Made by a program: the position numbers and the translations under genes. From Acidimicrobiia bacterium (lineage in GTDB: Bacteria > Actinomycetota > Acidimicrobiia > Acidimicrobiales > SKKL01): a stretch of DNA of 64,000 nucleotides. Shown here piece by piece: positions 35,772 through 44,905 of this stretch. How positions within the stretch are numbered: position 1 is the stretch's first letter; every line of letters begins with the position of its first letter. A model generated the notes under the pieces. The model saw only the letters and a list, made by a program, of their open reading frames with translations. It had not been told where the DNA came from and ran no database searches. Where the stretch lies: positions 33,954 through 97,953 of the forward strand of contig JBAYRL010000007.1 in the NCBI GenBank assembly GCA_041676705.1. Reading direction: 5' to 3'.

Positions 35772-36284
35772 GTGGCTACAGAACCATCTCCCGCAGAAAA
35801 ATCATCGTCAGTGAGTGCCGATACCGCCGCTTCAGAGGCCGTCTCGGTTGTTGCTATTGGGGCCGATCACGCCGGTTTCACACTAAAAGAGCACTTGAAG
35901 AGCGTGTTGGAAGCTCAGGGAATTCAAGTCATCGACCTTGGTACCGACTCTCTGGAGTCGGTTGATTATCCGCCCATTTGTGCCGACGTTGCCCGTGCCG
36001 TAGTAGCTGGCCAGGCCGAGCGCGGCATTGTGATAGGGGGTAGTGGACAGGGTGAACAGATTGCTGCCAACAAAGTTAAGGGTGCCCGGGCAGCACTTTG
36101 CAATGATTTGTATACAGCTCGAATGTCTCGAGAACACAACAATGCCAACGTTCTGTCTTTAGGAGGGCGTATCGTGGCAGAAGGGCTAGCCGAAGAAATC
36201 CTTCAGCTTTGGTTGGCCACACCCTTTGAAGGCGGTCGCCACCAGCGCCGGTTAGATCAAATTGCAGCCATTGAGGAGTCTTGA
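35772..36284 (+). CDS. rpiB: ribose-5-phosphate isomerase B
   Basis: Interconverts ribose 5-phosphate and ribulose 5-phosphate, 170 residues. Substrate motifs are AIGADHAGFTLKEHLK, IVIGGSGQGEQIAANKVKGA and ARMSREHNNANVLSLGGR. The first ~24 residues are a Ser/Ala/Glu-rich extension not needed for the fold. The actinobacterial form with Glu replacing Cys at the active site (SGQGE) is present. The stop codon overlaps the glyA start (TGATG), so the two are coupled. Confidence 0.93.
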   Translation: MATEPSPAEKSSSVSADTAASEAVSVVAIGADHAGFTLKEHLKSVLEAQGIQVIDLGTDSLESVDYPPICADVARAVVAGQAERGIVIGGSGQGEQIAANKVKGARAALCNDLYTARMSREHNNANVLSLGGRIVAEGLAEEILQLWLATPFEGGRHQRRLDQIAAIEES

Positions 36285-37531
36285 TGCCCTGGCCATCCAC
36301 CAACGATCCCGACACTGAACTCAGTGAAATTCTGGATCGCGAACTTGAACGCCAAAACACCACTATCCAACTGATCGCCTCTGAGAACTTCACCTCACCG
36401 GCGGTCATCGCGGCTACGGGTTCGGTCCTTACCAACAAATACGCTGAGGGTTATCCCGGTAAGCGTTATTATGGCGGTAACCAGGTCATTGACGAGGCCG
36501 AAGACCTAGCCCGCAAGAGGGTGTGCGAGCTTTTTGGTGCCGAACATGCCAACGTGCAACCTCATGCTGGCGCCAACGCCAACTTGGCCGTCTACCTGGC
36601 ATTCTTGGAAGCTGGCGACACGGTATTGGGTATGAGTCTCGACCATGGAGGCCACCTAACGCATGGTTCCCCGGTGAATATTTCAGGTCGCCTCTACAAT
36701 TTTGTGCCTTATGGAGTGACCCCCAGCGATGAACGTCTTGATTACGACGCCATTCGTGAGGTTGCCATTAGTGCCAAACCAAAGATGATCGTGGCTGGTG
36801 CCACGGCGTATCCGCGGATCATCGAACCTGAGCCTCTGCGTGAAATTGCTGATGAGGTGGGTGCATTGTTGATGTTCGACGCTGCCCACATTGCGGGCTT
36901 GATTGCCGGGGGTGTGCACCCCAACCCGGTGCCATATTCCGATGTCGTCACCTTCACGACCCACAAAACCTTGCGTGGCCCTCGTGGCGGATGCATTTTG
37001 ACTCGTGCCGAACACGCGGCGGCTATCGACAAAGCCGTGTTCCCTGGGTTGCAGGGTGGCCCCCTAGAGCATGTGATCGCGGCTAAGGCCATTGCTTTCC
37101 GTGAAGCTGCACACGCCGATTTTGGTGTTTATGCCCGTCAGATTGTGGCCAACGCTAAAGCTTTAGCTGACGCTTTGGGTAAGTCTGGTTTCCGTTTAAT
37201 CTCGGGCGGTACCGACAACCATCTAATGTTGCTTGACCTGCGGCCATTCGACGCCGAGCTCACCGGTAAGGCGGCGCAAGAGGTGCTCGATCGCGCCGGT
37301 ATCACGCTTAATCGGAATGCTATCCCTGACGATCCACGTTCACCGTTTGTGACCAGTGGGTTGCGCATCGGAACTCCGGCTGTCACCACTCAAGGTATGC
37401 AGGAACCCGAGATGGAGATTATTGCTTCACTTATCACCCGGGCCTTGCGTAACCGCAGTGACGAGAGTGCTTTGGCACAGATTCGTGACGAGGTGGCTGC
37501 CTTGTGTGCCAAGTTCGTTCCTTATCCGTAG
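36284..37531 (+). CDS. glyA: serine hydroxymethyltransferase
   Basis: PLP enzyme that converts serine to glycine and charges tetrahydrofolate with a one-carbon unit, 415 residues. The PLP lysine is in TFTTHKTLRGPRGG (near residue 228). Other motifs are ENFTSPAVIAATGS, TNKYAEGYPGKRYYGG and LDHGGHLTHG. GAGGAG lies before ATG 36284. The overlap with rpiB places both in one transcript, probably also with wecA 54 bases on. Confidence 0.96.
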   Translation: MPWPSTNDPDTELSEILDRELERQNTTIQLIASENFTSPAVIAATGSVLTNKYAEGYPGKRYYGGNQVIDEAEDLARKRVCELFGAEHANVQPHAGANANLAVYLAFLEAGDTVLGMSLDHGGHLTHGSPVNISGRLYNFVPYGVTPSDERLDYDAIREVAISAKPKMIVAGATAYPRIIEPEPLREIADEVGALLMFDAAHIAGLIAGGVHPNPVPYSDVVTFTTHKTLRGPRGGCILTRAEHAAAIDKAVFPGLQGGPLEHVIAAKAIAFREAAHADFGVYARQIVANAKALADALGKSGFRLISGGTDNHLMLLDLRPFDAELTGKAAQEVLDRAGITLNRNAIPDDPRSPFVTSGLRIGTPAVTTQGMQEPEMEIIASLITRALRNRSDESALAQIRDEVAALCAKFVPYP

Positions 37532-37585
37532 GCCAAGCTGGGTAAGGCAGCTGGGCGTCGAAGAATATTCAAACGGTAGTGACAC

Positions 37586-38737
37586 ATGAATAGCTGGGGG
37601 CCATATTGGCTGGTGCTTGGTGTTACTACCGTGACCACCTGGATGGCTACTGGGCTGACCTTGGCGGTCGCGCGTCGATTTAATTTGGTGGTACCCACCA
37701 GCGAACGCAAAGTGCACACCCGGCCCTTGGCCACTTTGGGCGGAGTGGGCATGCTGGTGGGCTTTTGGGCTGGAATGTTGGCGGCTTGGGGCAGCGGCAG
37801 CTTCGACCTGGTTTTTGACGTTAGCACCGAGGCTTTAGGCCTGATCATTGCGGTTTTTGTGATTCACGCGGTGGGCAGTGGCGACGAGTACCGCAAGTCG
37901 GCTGCTAGCCCGAAATCACTCCACGACGGGCTTTCGGCACCGGCTAAAGCAGCGGGCATTGTGCTGGCGGGCAGCATATTATCGTTGGCTGGCGTCACGA
38001 TTTTGAACTTTCGTATTCCCTTTGGTGAAAGCCTGGGCCTCGGCGACCTATATGTTCTTTCGCCCGATCTTTCAGCCGTTTTCACTGTGCTTTGGGTGGC
38101 GGGTATGGCGAACGCCATCAACTTTATCGACGGCCTAGACGGCTTAGCAGCAGGCATTGTGGCCATTGCCGCCGCCGCCTTCTTTATGTACTCCGATTTG
38201 TTGGTGAACAACGGCCTGATTGAGGGCTACAGCTTGGGGCCACTGTTGGCAGTCATTCTTTTTGGCATGTGCATTGGTTTTCTACCTTGGAACGTGCATC
38301 CGGCCAAGATAATGATGGGCGATAACGGTGCCTTAATGCTGGGTCTAATGCTGGCGGCGGCCACAATCTCGGTGGGCGGTCGCACCGCCGATCCCTTCAG
38401 TGGTCAAACCTTCTTTTTCTATGCCCCCTTGTTTATCCCGATTGTTATTTTGGGAGTTCCCATTATCGATACCGGGGTGTCCATCATCCGCCGAGCGTTT
38501 TCGGGGATCAGCCCCGCCGCACCCGACAAAAACCATCTTCACCATCGACTCATGCGGTTAGGACATGGACAGTGGCGCAGCGTGGCGATTCTTTGGACCT
38601 GGACCGCTATTCTTTCTGGTTTCGTGTTGTACCCGGCCTATAACGGCACCGGTAATGGGATAGTGGCCCTCGGTATTGCGGCTTTAGCTTTAGCGCTTTA
38701 TACCTTGTTTCACCCGGGGATTCGTTCGGGAAAGTAG
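37586..38737 (+). CDS. wecA: undecaprenyl-phosphate N-acetylglucosaminyl 1-phosphate transferase (WecA/Rfe-like)
   Basis: A polytopic membrane enzyme of 383 residues that starts a cell-wall glycan on undecaprenyl phosphate. It has about 10-11 transmembrane helices. Catalytic loops are AINFIDGLDGLAAG (the DGxDGLA motif), KIMMGDNGALMLG and the cytoplasmic KNHLHHRLMRLGH His-rich loop typical of WecA rather than MraY. In mycobacteria the equivalent gene (rfe) also lies just before the ATP synthase operon. Confidence 0.9.
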   Translation: MNSWGPYWLVLGVTTVTTWMATGLTLAVARRFNLVVPTSERKVHTRPLATLGGVGMLVGFWAGMLAAWGSGSFDLVFDVSTEALGLIIAVFVIHAVGSGDEYRKSAASPKSLHDGLSAPAKAAGIVLAGSILSLAGVTILNFRIPFGESLGLGDLYVLSPDLSAVFTVLWVAGMANAINFIDGLDGLAAGIVAIAAAAFFMYSDLLVNNGLIEGYSLGPLLAVILFGMCIGFLPWNVHPAKIMMGDNGALMLGLMLAAATISVGGRTADPFSGQTFFFYAPLFIPIVILGVPIIDTGVSIIRRAFSGISPAAPDKNHLHHRLMRLGHGQWRSVAILWTWTAILSGFVLYPAYNGTGNGIVALGIAALALALYTLFHPGIRSGK

Positions 38738-38935
38738 CCAGTTATCATGCGAGCTGACACTCGAATTTCCCGCGAATTTGGTTGGGGGAATTTCGCAGCG
38801 CTTGTGCCGAAGGACACCCTCTTTGAGCTGGGAAAACACCAAACCGATTTGCATCGAGCGCTAAAAATTCATAGATTGCGCAAACGTTCACAAGCGTTTT
38901 GAACGCTTCTTGGCAGCCAAGGCTAAAGGCACATA
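38738..38935 (+). promoter_or_regulatory. leader of the ATP synthase operon
   Basis: About 200 bases with no gene. It holds two hairpins: a 10-bp stem with one mismatch (38762-38771 with 38786-38795) and a perfect 7-bp stem with 3-base loop (38892-38908) directly upstream of the first operon gene. Either could end the wecA transcript or shape the atp leader. Confidence 0.4.
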
Positions 38936-39370
38936 GTGGAGTCCTCGCAAGTAAGCGAACCAACTAGAACTTATGGTGACGGCCTATCCATCGCGTTTGA
39001 ACTGGTGGGCTCACCCACTATTTTTGGCCTCTTCGGTTTTTGGCTTGACCGCCGTTTAGGGTTCACGCCCTTCCTCACCATCACCTTCGCCGTATTGTCA
39101 CTCTCTACCGTGGTTGGCCTGGTGATATGGCGATACAAAGCCCAAATGCGTTACGATGAAGCACAACGGCACGCTAAGGCCGCCGCTCGAACGGTTCCTC
39201 CGTCGCGTTGGGAACGACGTGCTATGGAACTTGAAGCTGAACTCGAAGCGGAAATGGCTGCAAAAGAGCACACTTCGGCTCAGCACGGCGCCGTCAATAA
39301 GAGCGTTAGCAACGATGCCATGAATGCCATTGATGCCACGCACGGCCATGGGGCAGAGGTGTTCCCATGA
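38936..39370 (+). CDS. AtpZ/AtpI-like small membrane protein at head of atp operon
   Basis: A 144-residue protein with two transmembrane helices (about 25-43 and 47-65), the first reading ELVGSPTIFGLFGFWLDRRLG. It resembles the AtpZ/AtpI type, then a long charged helix (RRAMELEAELEAEMAAKEH) and a His-rich end. Proteins like this help assemble the c-ring or admit Mg2+. GTG start. A 4-base ATGA overlap joins it to the next gene. Confidence 0.7.
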   Translation: MESSQVSEPTRTYGDGLSIAFELVGSPTIFGLFGFWLDRRLGFTPFLTITFAVLSLSTVVGLVIWRYKAQMRYDEAQRHAKAAARTVPPSRWERRAMELEAELEAEMAAKEHTSAQHGAVNKSVSNDAMNAIDATHGHGAEVFP

Positions 39371-39825
39371 GCAACAACGTGTTGTTGAGCAGGTTCGATG
39401 AACGTTCACCCGAGGGTGAAATTGCTCGCGACATGGCCAAGCGGGGGATTAAGGTCGCCCCAGTCCTCATTCTGATCGGCGGCCTAATTTGGGGCGTACC
39501 AGGCGCCTTGTCAACCGCTTTTGGAGTGGGCTTAGTAATTCTAAACTTCCTGCTCAGCGCGGCTATGTTAACTTACGCCGGAAGAATTTCTTTGGCCTTT
39601 GTGATGGGTGCAGCCCTCTTTGGTTACATCCTTCGTTTAGGTCTCATTACGGTAGCCGTACTACTTGTAAAAGATTTCAGTTGGGTAAACCTCATCGCAA
39701 TGGGGTTAACTCTTATCATCACCCACTTAGGTCTCCTCTTTTGGGAGGCTCGTTATGTGTCTGCCTCGCTGGCATACCCAGGTCTTAAACCAACTGCGTC
39801 AGCTACTTCGGAACTCAAGGAGTAA
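39367..39825 (+). CDS. ATP synthase subunit I-like membrane protein
   Basis: A 152-residue protein with four transmembrane helices (segments such as GVPGALSTAFGVGLVILNFL and AALFGYILRLGLITVAVLLV). Size, fold and place immediately before atpB fit the ATP synthase I chain, or the mycobacterial Rv1303 slot. It overlaps the preceding small membrane gene by 4 bases. It has little sequence to place it beyond that. Confidence 0.65.
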   Translation: MSNNVLLSRFDERSPEGEIARDMAKRGIKVAPVLILIGGLIWGVPGALSTAFGVGLVILNFLLSAAMLTYAGRISLAFVMGAALFGYILRLGLITVAVLLVKDFSWVNLIAMGLTLIITHLGLLFWEARYVSASLAYPGLKPTASATSELKE

Positions 39826-39834
39826 CCACATCCC

Positions 39835-40599
39835 GTGTTCGCACTAGCGTTCCCCCCAATTAGCCATCTCTTTGAATGGCCGAACATCTTCTTAGACGGC
39901 ACGCCATTAGCCATCAACAAGATTGTGCTCATCAACATCCTGAGCGTAATTGTGATCCTTGGCTTCGTGTTCTACGCCGGACGTAAGAAGGCTTTGGTGC
40001 CAACTGGTGCCCAAAACGTGGCCGAGCTCACCGTGCAGTTCATCCGCGACGGCATCATCATGCAAACCATGGGCCCCGCCGGTCTGGTGTGGACGCCGTT
40101 CTTATTCTTCTTGTTCCTCTTCGTACTGTTAAACAACTGGGCCGGTGTTATCCCACCTATTATCTTGCCCTCGACGGGCCGGATGGCAGGTCCACTGTTC
40201 CTGGCCTTGTTGGTATACGTGGTGTGGATCTACCAGGCCATCAAGGTGCAAGGCTTGGGCGGTTTCCTCCGCAACGCCCTTTTCCCACCAGGGTTGCCCA
40301 AGTTCCTTTACGTGTTGGTTACGCCGATTGAGTTCATCTCAACCTTTGCGATTCGGCCGTTCTCGCACGCTGTTCGTCTTTTCGCCAACTTGATGGCCGG
40401 TCACATTCTTTTGGCCACCTTCGCTGTCTTGTCGGCTTCGCTCTGGGTTGGGCAATGGTACGCCGTGTTCCTGCCTTTCCCGTTCGCCATGCTCTTAGGT
40501 GTGTGGCTCTTTGAAGTGTTGGCTGGCTTCTTGCAGGCCTACATCTTCGTTGTCCTAACCGGCGTTTACATTGGTGGTTCGATTAACCCCGCGCACTAA
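39835..40599 (+). CDS. atpB: ATP synthase subunit a
   Basis: Proton-channel subunit of the F0 sector, 254 residues. The essential Arg is in HAVRLFANLMAGH, and the C-terminal helix is typical (LQAYIFVVLTGVYIGG). GTG start 9 bases after the preceding stop. A 125-base gap separates it from atpE, with no gene in it. Confidence 0.95.
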   Translation: MFALAFPPISHLFEWPNIFLDGTPLAINKIVLINILSVIVILGFVFYAGRKKALVPTGAQNVAELTVQFIRDGIIMQTMGPAGLVWTPFLFFLFLFVLLNNWAGVIPPIILPSTGRMAGPLFLALLVYVVWIYQAIKVQGLGGFLRNALFPPGLPKFLYVLVTPIEFISTFAIRPFSHAVRLFANLMAGHILLATFAVLSASLWVGQWYAVFLPFPFAMLLGVWLFEVLAGFLQAYIFVVLTGVYIGGSINPAH

Positions 40600-40724
40600 T
40601 GTCCGGCGTAGATAAGTTCGCTTGTCAACGTGCATCACGGTAATAAACCAAACCCGCGACAAACCGTCGCATATCATCTCCCAAATTAGGTAGTACCCCA
40701 AACATCCAGGAGACCAACACCACA

Positions 40725-40994
40725 ATGTTGTCTGTTCTTGCTCAGGAAATCGCCGTATCCGGTGCGGATTACATAAAGGCCCAAGGCGTCCTCTACTCCG
40801 GTGTCGCCTACGGCCTGGCTGCCATTGGCCCAGGTCTCGGTATCGGTTACCTCGTAGGCCAGGCGGTACAGGCCATGGCTCGTCAGCCTGAAGCCGCTGG
40901 TACCGTCCAGACCAATATGTTCCTCGGTATTGCCTTCGCTGAAGCGTTGGCCCTTATCGGCTTCGTGGTCTTTATTCTGCTCAAGTTCGCTTAG
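40725..40994 (+). CDS. atpE: ATP synthase subunit c
   Basis: Proteolipid of the rotating c-ring, 89 residues with two helices. The conserved loop is MARQPEAAG and the ion-binding Glu lies in GIAFAEALALIGF. The residue after it is Ala, and the Gln and Thr/Ser needed for sodium binding are not evident, so proton coupling is likely. An N-terminal tail of ~18 residues precedes the first helix. AGGAG stands upstream. Confidence 0.95.
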   Translation: MLSVLAQEIAVSGADYIKAQGVLYSGVAYGLAAIGPGLGIGYLVGQAVQAMARQPEAAGTVQTNMFLGIAFAEALALIGFVVFILLKFA

Positions 40995-41004
40995 GAGACC
41001 AATA

Positions 41005-41703
41005 GTGCGTATCCGAAATGCCCTCGTGGCGACAGCCTTGCTCGTCGTCACCATGTTTGGGTTCGCCTCACCTGCCAGCGCTTCAGAAAGCATTGGTAGT
41101 TGTATTATTGAAGTGGCAGACGAGCTCCACACCCAGATCGCTGGGGGAATGAGCGAGTCCGAAGCCTATGCCCAGGCTGAAGATGCTGCTGAAGAATGCA
41201 TTGAGGCACCGAACCCGGTATTGCCCGACCCAGCTGAGCTGATTTGGGTCACCATTGCGTTCTTGGTGTTGTTGGGTGTTGGTATCAAGTTTGCCTTCCC
41301 CCTGATTACCAAAGCTATGCAGGCTCGTAGCGACCGAATTCGTGAAGATTTGGAAGCTGCCGAGCGCACTCGCCTCGATGCCGAAGCGGCTGCGGCCGAT
41401 TATCGTGCGTCTTTGGGCGATGCTGAAGCTGAGTCGGCTCGAATCATGGACGAAGCACGTGCTGCTGCCGAGGCCTACCGGTCTTCACAAAAGGCGGCTG
41501 CCGATGCTGAGGCTGCTGACATCCGTGCAAAGGCCAATGCCGATGCCGAATCAATCAAGTCTCAAGCTCTCTCCGACTTGCGTGCCGACGTTGTTCAGTT
41601 GGCGGTCGGTGCTGCTGAGCAGGTTGTACAACACAACCTCGATGCTGCGGCGCAGAGCGAATTGATTGAGAACTACATCAACCAGGTCGGGTCTGCAAAC
41701 TAA
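41005..41703 (+). CDS. atpF: ATP synthase subunit b with N-terminal signal-like segment
   Basis: Peripheral-stalk subunit, 232 residues, longer than the usual ~160. It starts with a signal-like segment ending ASPASASES, then an external acidic stretch with two Cys (CIIEVADEL... ECIEAP), one transmembrane helix (LIWVTIAFLVLLGVGIKFAF) and a long Ala/Glu/Arg coiled coil. GTG 41005 is preferred: AGGAG stands upstream and the longer frame from 40930 lies inside atpE. Confidence 0.9.
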   Translation: MRIRNALVATALLVVTMFGFASPASASESIGSCIIEVADELHTQIAGGMSESEAYAQAEDAAEECIEAPNPVLPDPAELIWVTIAFLVLLGVGIKFAFPLITKAMQARSDRIREDLEAAERTRLDAEAAAADYRASLGDAEAESARIMDEARAAAEAYRSSQKAAADAEAADIRAKANADAESIKSQALSDLRADVVQLAVGAAEQVVQHNLDAAAQSELIENYINQVGSAN

Positions 41704-41740
41704 TGCAGAGGCTTGGTTCGACCACCATCGGGAGGCTGTG

Positions 41741-42268
41741 ATGCTCGAAGATCAAGCTTCGGCTTATGCTGAAGCCCTCTTCGCTGTGACCCGGGCCGAA
41801 GGCGATCATGAGCGGGTTGAAGACGAGCTCTTCCGCTTCGCTCGTGCGCTTGAAGGTTCACCCGAACTGCGTGAAGGGCTCGGTGATCCCGAGATCCCAA
41901 CCGTTAAACGTCAACAAATTGTCGAAGATCTGCTGGGCTCATCAGCCGCGAGCACCACAGTGGGTATTGTCTCGCTGCTCGTAGCAACTGACCGTATGAG
42001 CGACTTTTCCCAGATCATTGATGCTTTTGTGAACCGTGTCGCTAGACACAGCGGGGCTAAGGTTGCCAATGTGCGCAGCGCCGTTGAGCTAAGCGCCGAT
42101 CAACGTGAGCGTTTGACTGCAGCTCTTGAGCAGCAGGTAGGTCACAAAGTTGCCCTTAAGGTCATCGTCGATCCCACGGTGTTAGGTGGGGTCGTTACTG
42201 AGATAGGAGACACCGTCATCGATGGCAGTGTCCGGCGCCGCCTTAACCAGCTGCGCGAAGTTTTCTAA
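41741..42268 (+). CDS. atpH: ATP synthase subunit delta
   Basis: Links F1 to the peripheral stalk, 175 residues. The N-terminal helical domain starts LEDQASAYAEALFAVTRAEG and the C-terminal part ends VIDGSVRRRLNQLREVF, the normal family end. ATG 41741 is chosen because GGAGG lies before it; the open frame starts earlier inside atpF. Separate b and delta genes here differ from mycobacteria, where b and delta are fused. Confidence 0.94.
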   Translation: MLEDQASAYAEALFAVTRAEGDHERVEDELFRFARALEGSPELREGLGDPEIPTVKRQQIVEDLLGSSAASTTVGIVSLLVATDRMSDFSQIIDAFVNRVARHSGAKVANVRSAVELSADQRERLTAALEQQVGHKVALKVIVDPTVLGGVVTEIGDTVIDGSVRRRLNQLREVF

Positions 42269-42295
42269 GCCCGAGCAGGAGATCGACAAGATCCT

Positions 42296-43927
42296 ATGGC
42301 TGACTTGAACATCAAAACTGAAGATATTGCGGCCGCACTGCGGGCCAACCTTGAAGGTTTCAAGCCAACCTTGGAGGCGACCCAGGTTGGGCGCATTCTA
42401 GAAGTTGGTGACGGTATCGCCCGGGTTTCCGGGTTGCCGAACGCAGCAGTAAACGAGCTCTTAGAGTTCGAAAACGGGTCCTTTGGCCTGGCACTGAACC
42501 TTGACGAAGAGTCAATTGGTGCCGTGGTCTTAGGCGAAGTTGACGACATTGAAGAAGGCCAAACGGTTCGTTCAACCGGTGACATTTTGTCGGTTCCGGT
42601 TGGCGACGGCCTTCTTGGTCGCGTGGTTAACGCTCTGGGCGAACCCATAGATGGTAAAGGTCCACTGACTAACACCACCATGCGCCGTATGGAGATTCAA
42701 GCACCGGGTATTATGGGCCGTAAGCCCGTACACGAGCCTCTCCAGACGGGAATTAAGGCGATCGACGCCATGATTCCAATTGGCCGTGGCCAGCGTGAGT
42801 TGATAATTGGTGACCGTAAGACTGGTAAAACCTCGGTCGCGGTTGACACCATCATTAACCAAAAGGGCCTGGGCGTTAAGTGCGTATATGTGGCCATTGG
42901 TCAAAAGGCTTCCACCGTGGCGCAAACTGTAGCCACCCTAGCCGCACATGGTGCCATGGAATTCACCGTGGTAGTGGTGGCACCCGCTTCCGATTCGGCG
43001 CCTTTCAAATACTTGGCACCGTACGCCGGTTGCGCTATGGGTCAGCACTGGATGGACACAGGCGATCACTCGCTGGCCGTGTACGACGACCTTTCCAAAC
43101 AAGCCGAGGCCTACCGGCAAATGTCACTGTTGCTACGACGTCCGCCAGGGCGTGAGGCCTATCCAGGTGACGTGTTCTACCTACACAGTCGTTTGTTGGA
43201 ACGAGCCGCCAAGTTGTCGGATGAACTTGGTGCGGGCTCGCTAACGGCGCTGCCAGTGATTGAAACTAAAGCTGGCGACATTTCGGCGTTTATTCCTACC
43301 AACGTGATTTCCATTACCGACGGACAGATCTTCTTGGAAGACGACCTGTTCAAGTCGGGTGTACGTCCGGCTATTAACGTTGGTCAGTCGGTGTCTCGTG
43401 TTGGTGGAGCTGCTCAGATCAAGGCCATGCGCGGCGCTGTGGGTACGCTTAAGGGCGACTTGGCGCAGTTCCGTGAACTTGAAGCTTTCGCTTCGTTGGG
43501 CTCAGAGCTCGACCCTGTTTCCCAGGCTCAGCTTGATCGTGGATATCGTTTGACCGAGCTGCTAAAGCAAGGTCTCAACTCGCCCATGCCGGTTGAGGAA
43601 CAAGTGGTGTCGCTTTCATCGGGAACCTTGGGTTACCTAGATGCGATTCCCTTAGAAGATGTGCGTCGTTTCGAGTCTGAGCTGTTGGAATGGTTCCGTA
43701 GCCGACATGCCGATATTCTTTCGGGTATTCGGGCCGCTGGAGAAGCTGATGGCGATGCGATTGAAGCTGGTATTAAGGCTTTCGCCGCACAGTTCCGTTC
43801 CTCGAACATCGATCATGATGCCCCTGAAGCTCATGAGCAGGGTGAGGCTTCTCATCAAACCGTGAGCGGTCGCAGCCAAGGTTTGTTGCCTGAAACCGAA
43901 ACTCGCCGGGATGGTGGCGAGGCGTAA
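42296..43927 (+). CDS. atpA: ATP synthase subunit alpha with C-terminal tail
   Basis: Regulatory nucleotide-binding subunit of F1, 543 residues. Walker A is GDRKTGKT near 172-179. The body ends around residue 505, leaving a 30-40 residue tail that is polar and Glu/His/Gln-rich (DAPEAHEQGEASHQ). Mycobacterial alpha subunits also carry a C-terminal extension, which dampens ATP hydrolysis. The TAA of atpA overlaps the ATG of atpG by one base. Confidence 0.95.
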   Translation: MADLNIKTEDIAAALRANLEGFKPTLEATQVGRILEVGDGIARVSGLPNAAVNELLEFENGSFGLALNLDEESIGAVVLGEVDDIEEGQTVRSTGDILSVPVGDGLLGRVVNALGEPIDGKGPLTNTTMRRMEIQAPGIMGRKPVHEPLQTGIKAIDAMIPIGRGQRELIIGDRKTGKTSVAVDTIINQKGLGVKCVYVAIGQKASTVAQTVATLAAHGAMEFTVVVVAPASDSAPFKYLAPYAGCAMGQHWMDTGDHSLAVYDDLSKQAEAYRQMSLLLRRPPGREAYPGDVFYLHSRLLERAAKLSDELGAGSLTALPVIETKAGDISAFIPTNVISITDGQIFLEDDLFKSGVRPAINVGQSVSRVGGAAQIKAMRGAVGTLKGDLAQFRELEAFASLGSELDPVSQAQLDRGYRLTELLKQGLNSPMPVEEQVVSLSSGTLGYLDAIPLEDVRRFESELLEWFRSRHADILSGIRAAGEADGDAIEAGIKAFAAQFRSSNIDHDAPEAHEQGEASHQTVSGRSQGLLPETETRRDGGEA

Positions 43928-44883
43928 TGGCAGGCGGTAAGGAGCGCGTCTTACGACGCCGGATTAACTCGGTCGAGTCGACCAAGAAAATCACTCGTGC
44001 CATGGAACTTATCGCCGCGACGCGGGTAGCAAAAGCGCAGCAGCGAGCTCAAGAAGCGCGTCCTTATGCCGAGCAGATTACTGGTGTGATCCAAGATTTG
44101 GCTCATGGTGGCGCTGATGCGGACCACCCATTGCTTCGTCGGGTAGAGAATCCCGAGAAGGTAGCCTTCTTGGTCATTGCTTCTGATCGCGGATTGGCGG
44201 GTGCGTATAACTCTTCAGTTATTCGTGCCGCCGAACGTGAAATCCAAGCGCTTCGGGCCGAAGGTAAAGACTATTCGTTAATTATCGTAGGCAAGAAGGC
44301 TGAATCGTATTTCCGTTTCCGAAACTATGATATTCAGGCAGTGCATGTCGGTATTAGCGATACGCCCAGCTTTGAGCACGCCCGTATGCTGGCTAATGAG
44401 ATCACCGAAGCTTTCATGTCGGCCGAAGTTGATCAGGTAGAGCTGGTTTACACTCGGTTCTTAAGCCTTGGTCTACAAAAGGTGGCTGTGCGTAGGTTCT
44501 TGCCGCTGGAACTACGAGAAGAAAACGATGATGGGGGCGAGGCCTTGGCTGGTTTCGAATTTGAACCATCCCCTGAAGGCGTGCTGAACGCTTTGTTGCC
44601 GCGTTATGTGGAAGCTCGAATTTTGTCCGCGCTTCTCGAATCGGCAGCTTCGGAACACGCTAACCGGCAGCGGGCCATGAAGGCTGCTACCGATAATGCT
44701 GAAGAGCTAATAACTAAACTGTCCCGGGAAATGAACCGGGCTCGTCAAGATTCAATTACGACCGAGATCATGGAAATCGTGAGCGGTGCCGAGGCACTGT
44801 CGGGTAAATCGGGTGACGTGCACGATCTGCTGCTCGATTTTCTCTATGACGACGATTTGCTAGCCGATCAAGTCACGTATTGA
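43927..44883 (+). CDS. atpG: ATP synthase subunit gamma
   Basis: Central rotor shaft, 318 residues against about 287 in E. coli. The N-terminal helix RRINSVESTKKITRAMELIA and C-terminal RARQDSITTEIMEIVSGAEA are conserved. A short acidic insertion (REENDDGGEALAG) lies in the globular part, similar in place to the extra loop of mycobacterial gamma. Confidence 0.94.
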   Translation: MAGGKERVLRRRINSVESTKKITRAMELIAATRVAKAQQRAQEARPYAEQITGVIQDLAHGGADADHPLLRRVENPEKVAFLVIASDRGLAGAYNSSVIRAAEREIQALRAEGKDYSLIIVGKKAESYFRFRNYDIQAVHVGISDTPSFEHARMLANEITEAFMSAEVDQVELVYTRFLSLGLQKVAVRRFLPLELREENDDGGEALAGFEFEPSPEGVLNALLPRYVEARILSALLESAASEHANRQRAMKAATDNAEELITKLSREMNRARQDSITTEIMEIVSGAEALSGKSGDVHDLLLDFLYDDDLLADQVTY

Positions 44884-44905
44884 CCTGTCCAGGAGACCTC
44901 ACTAA

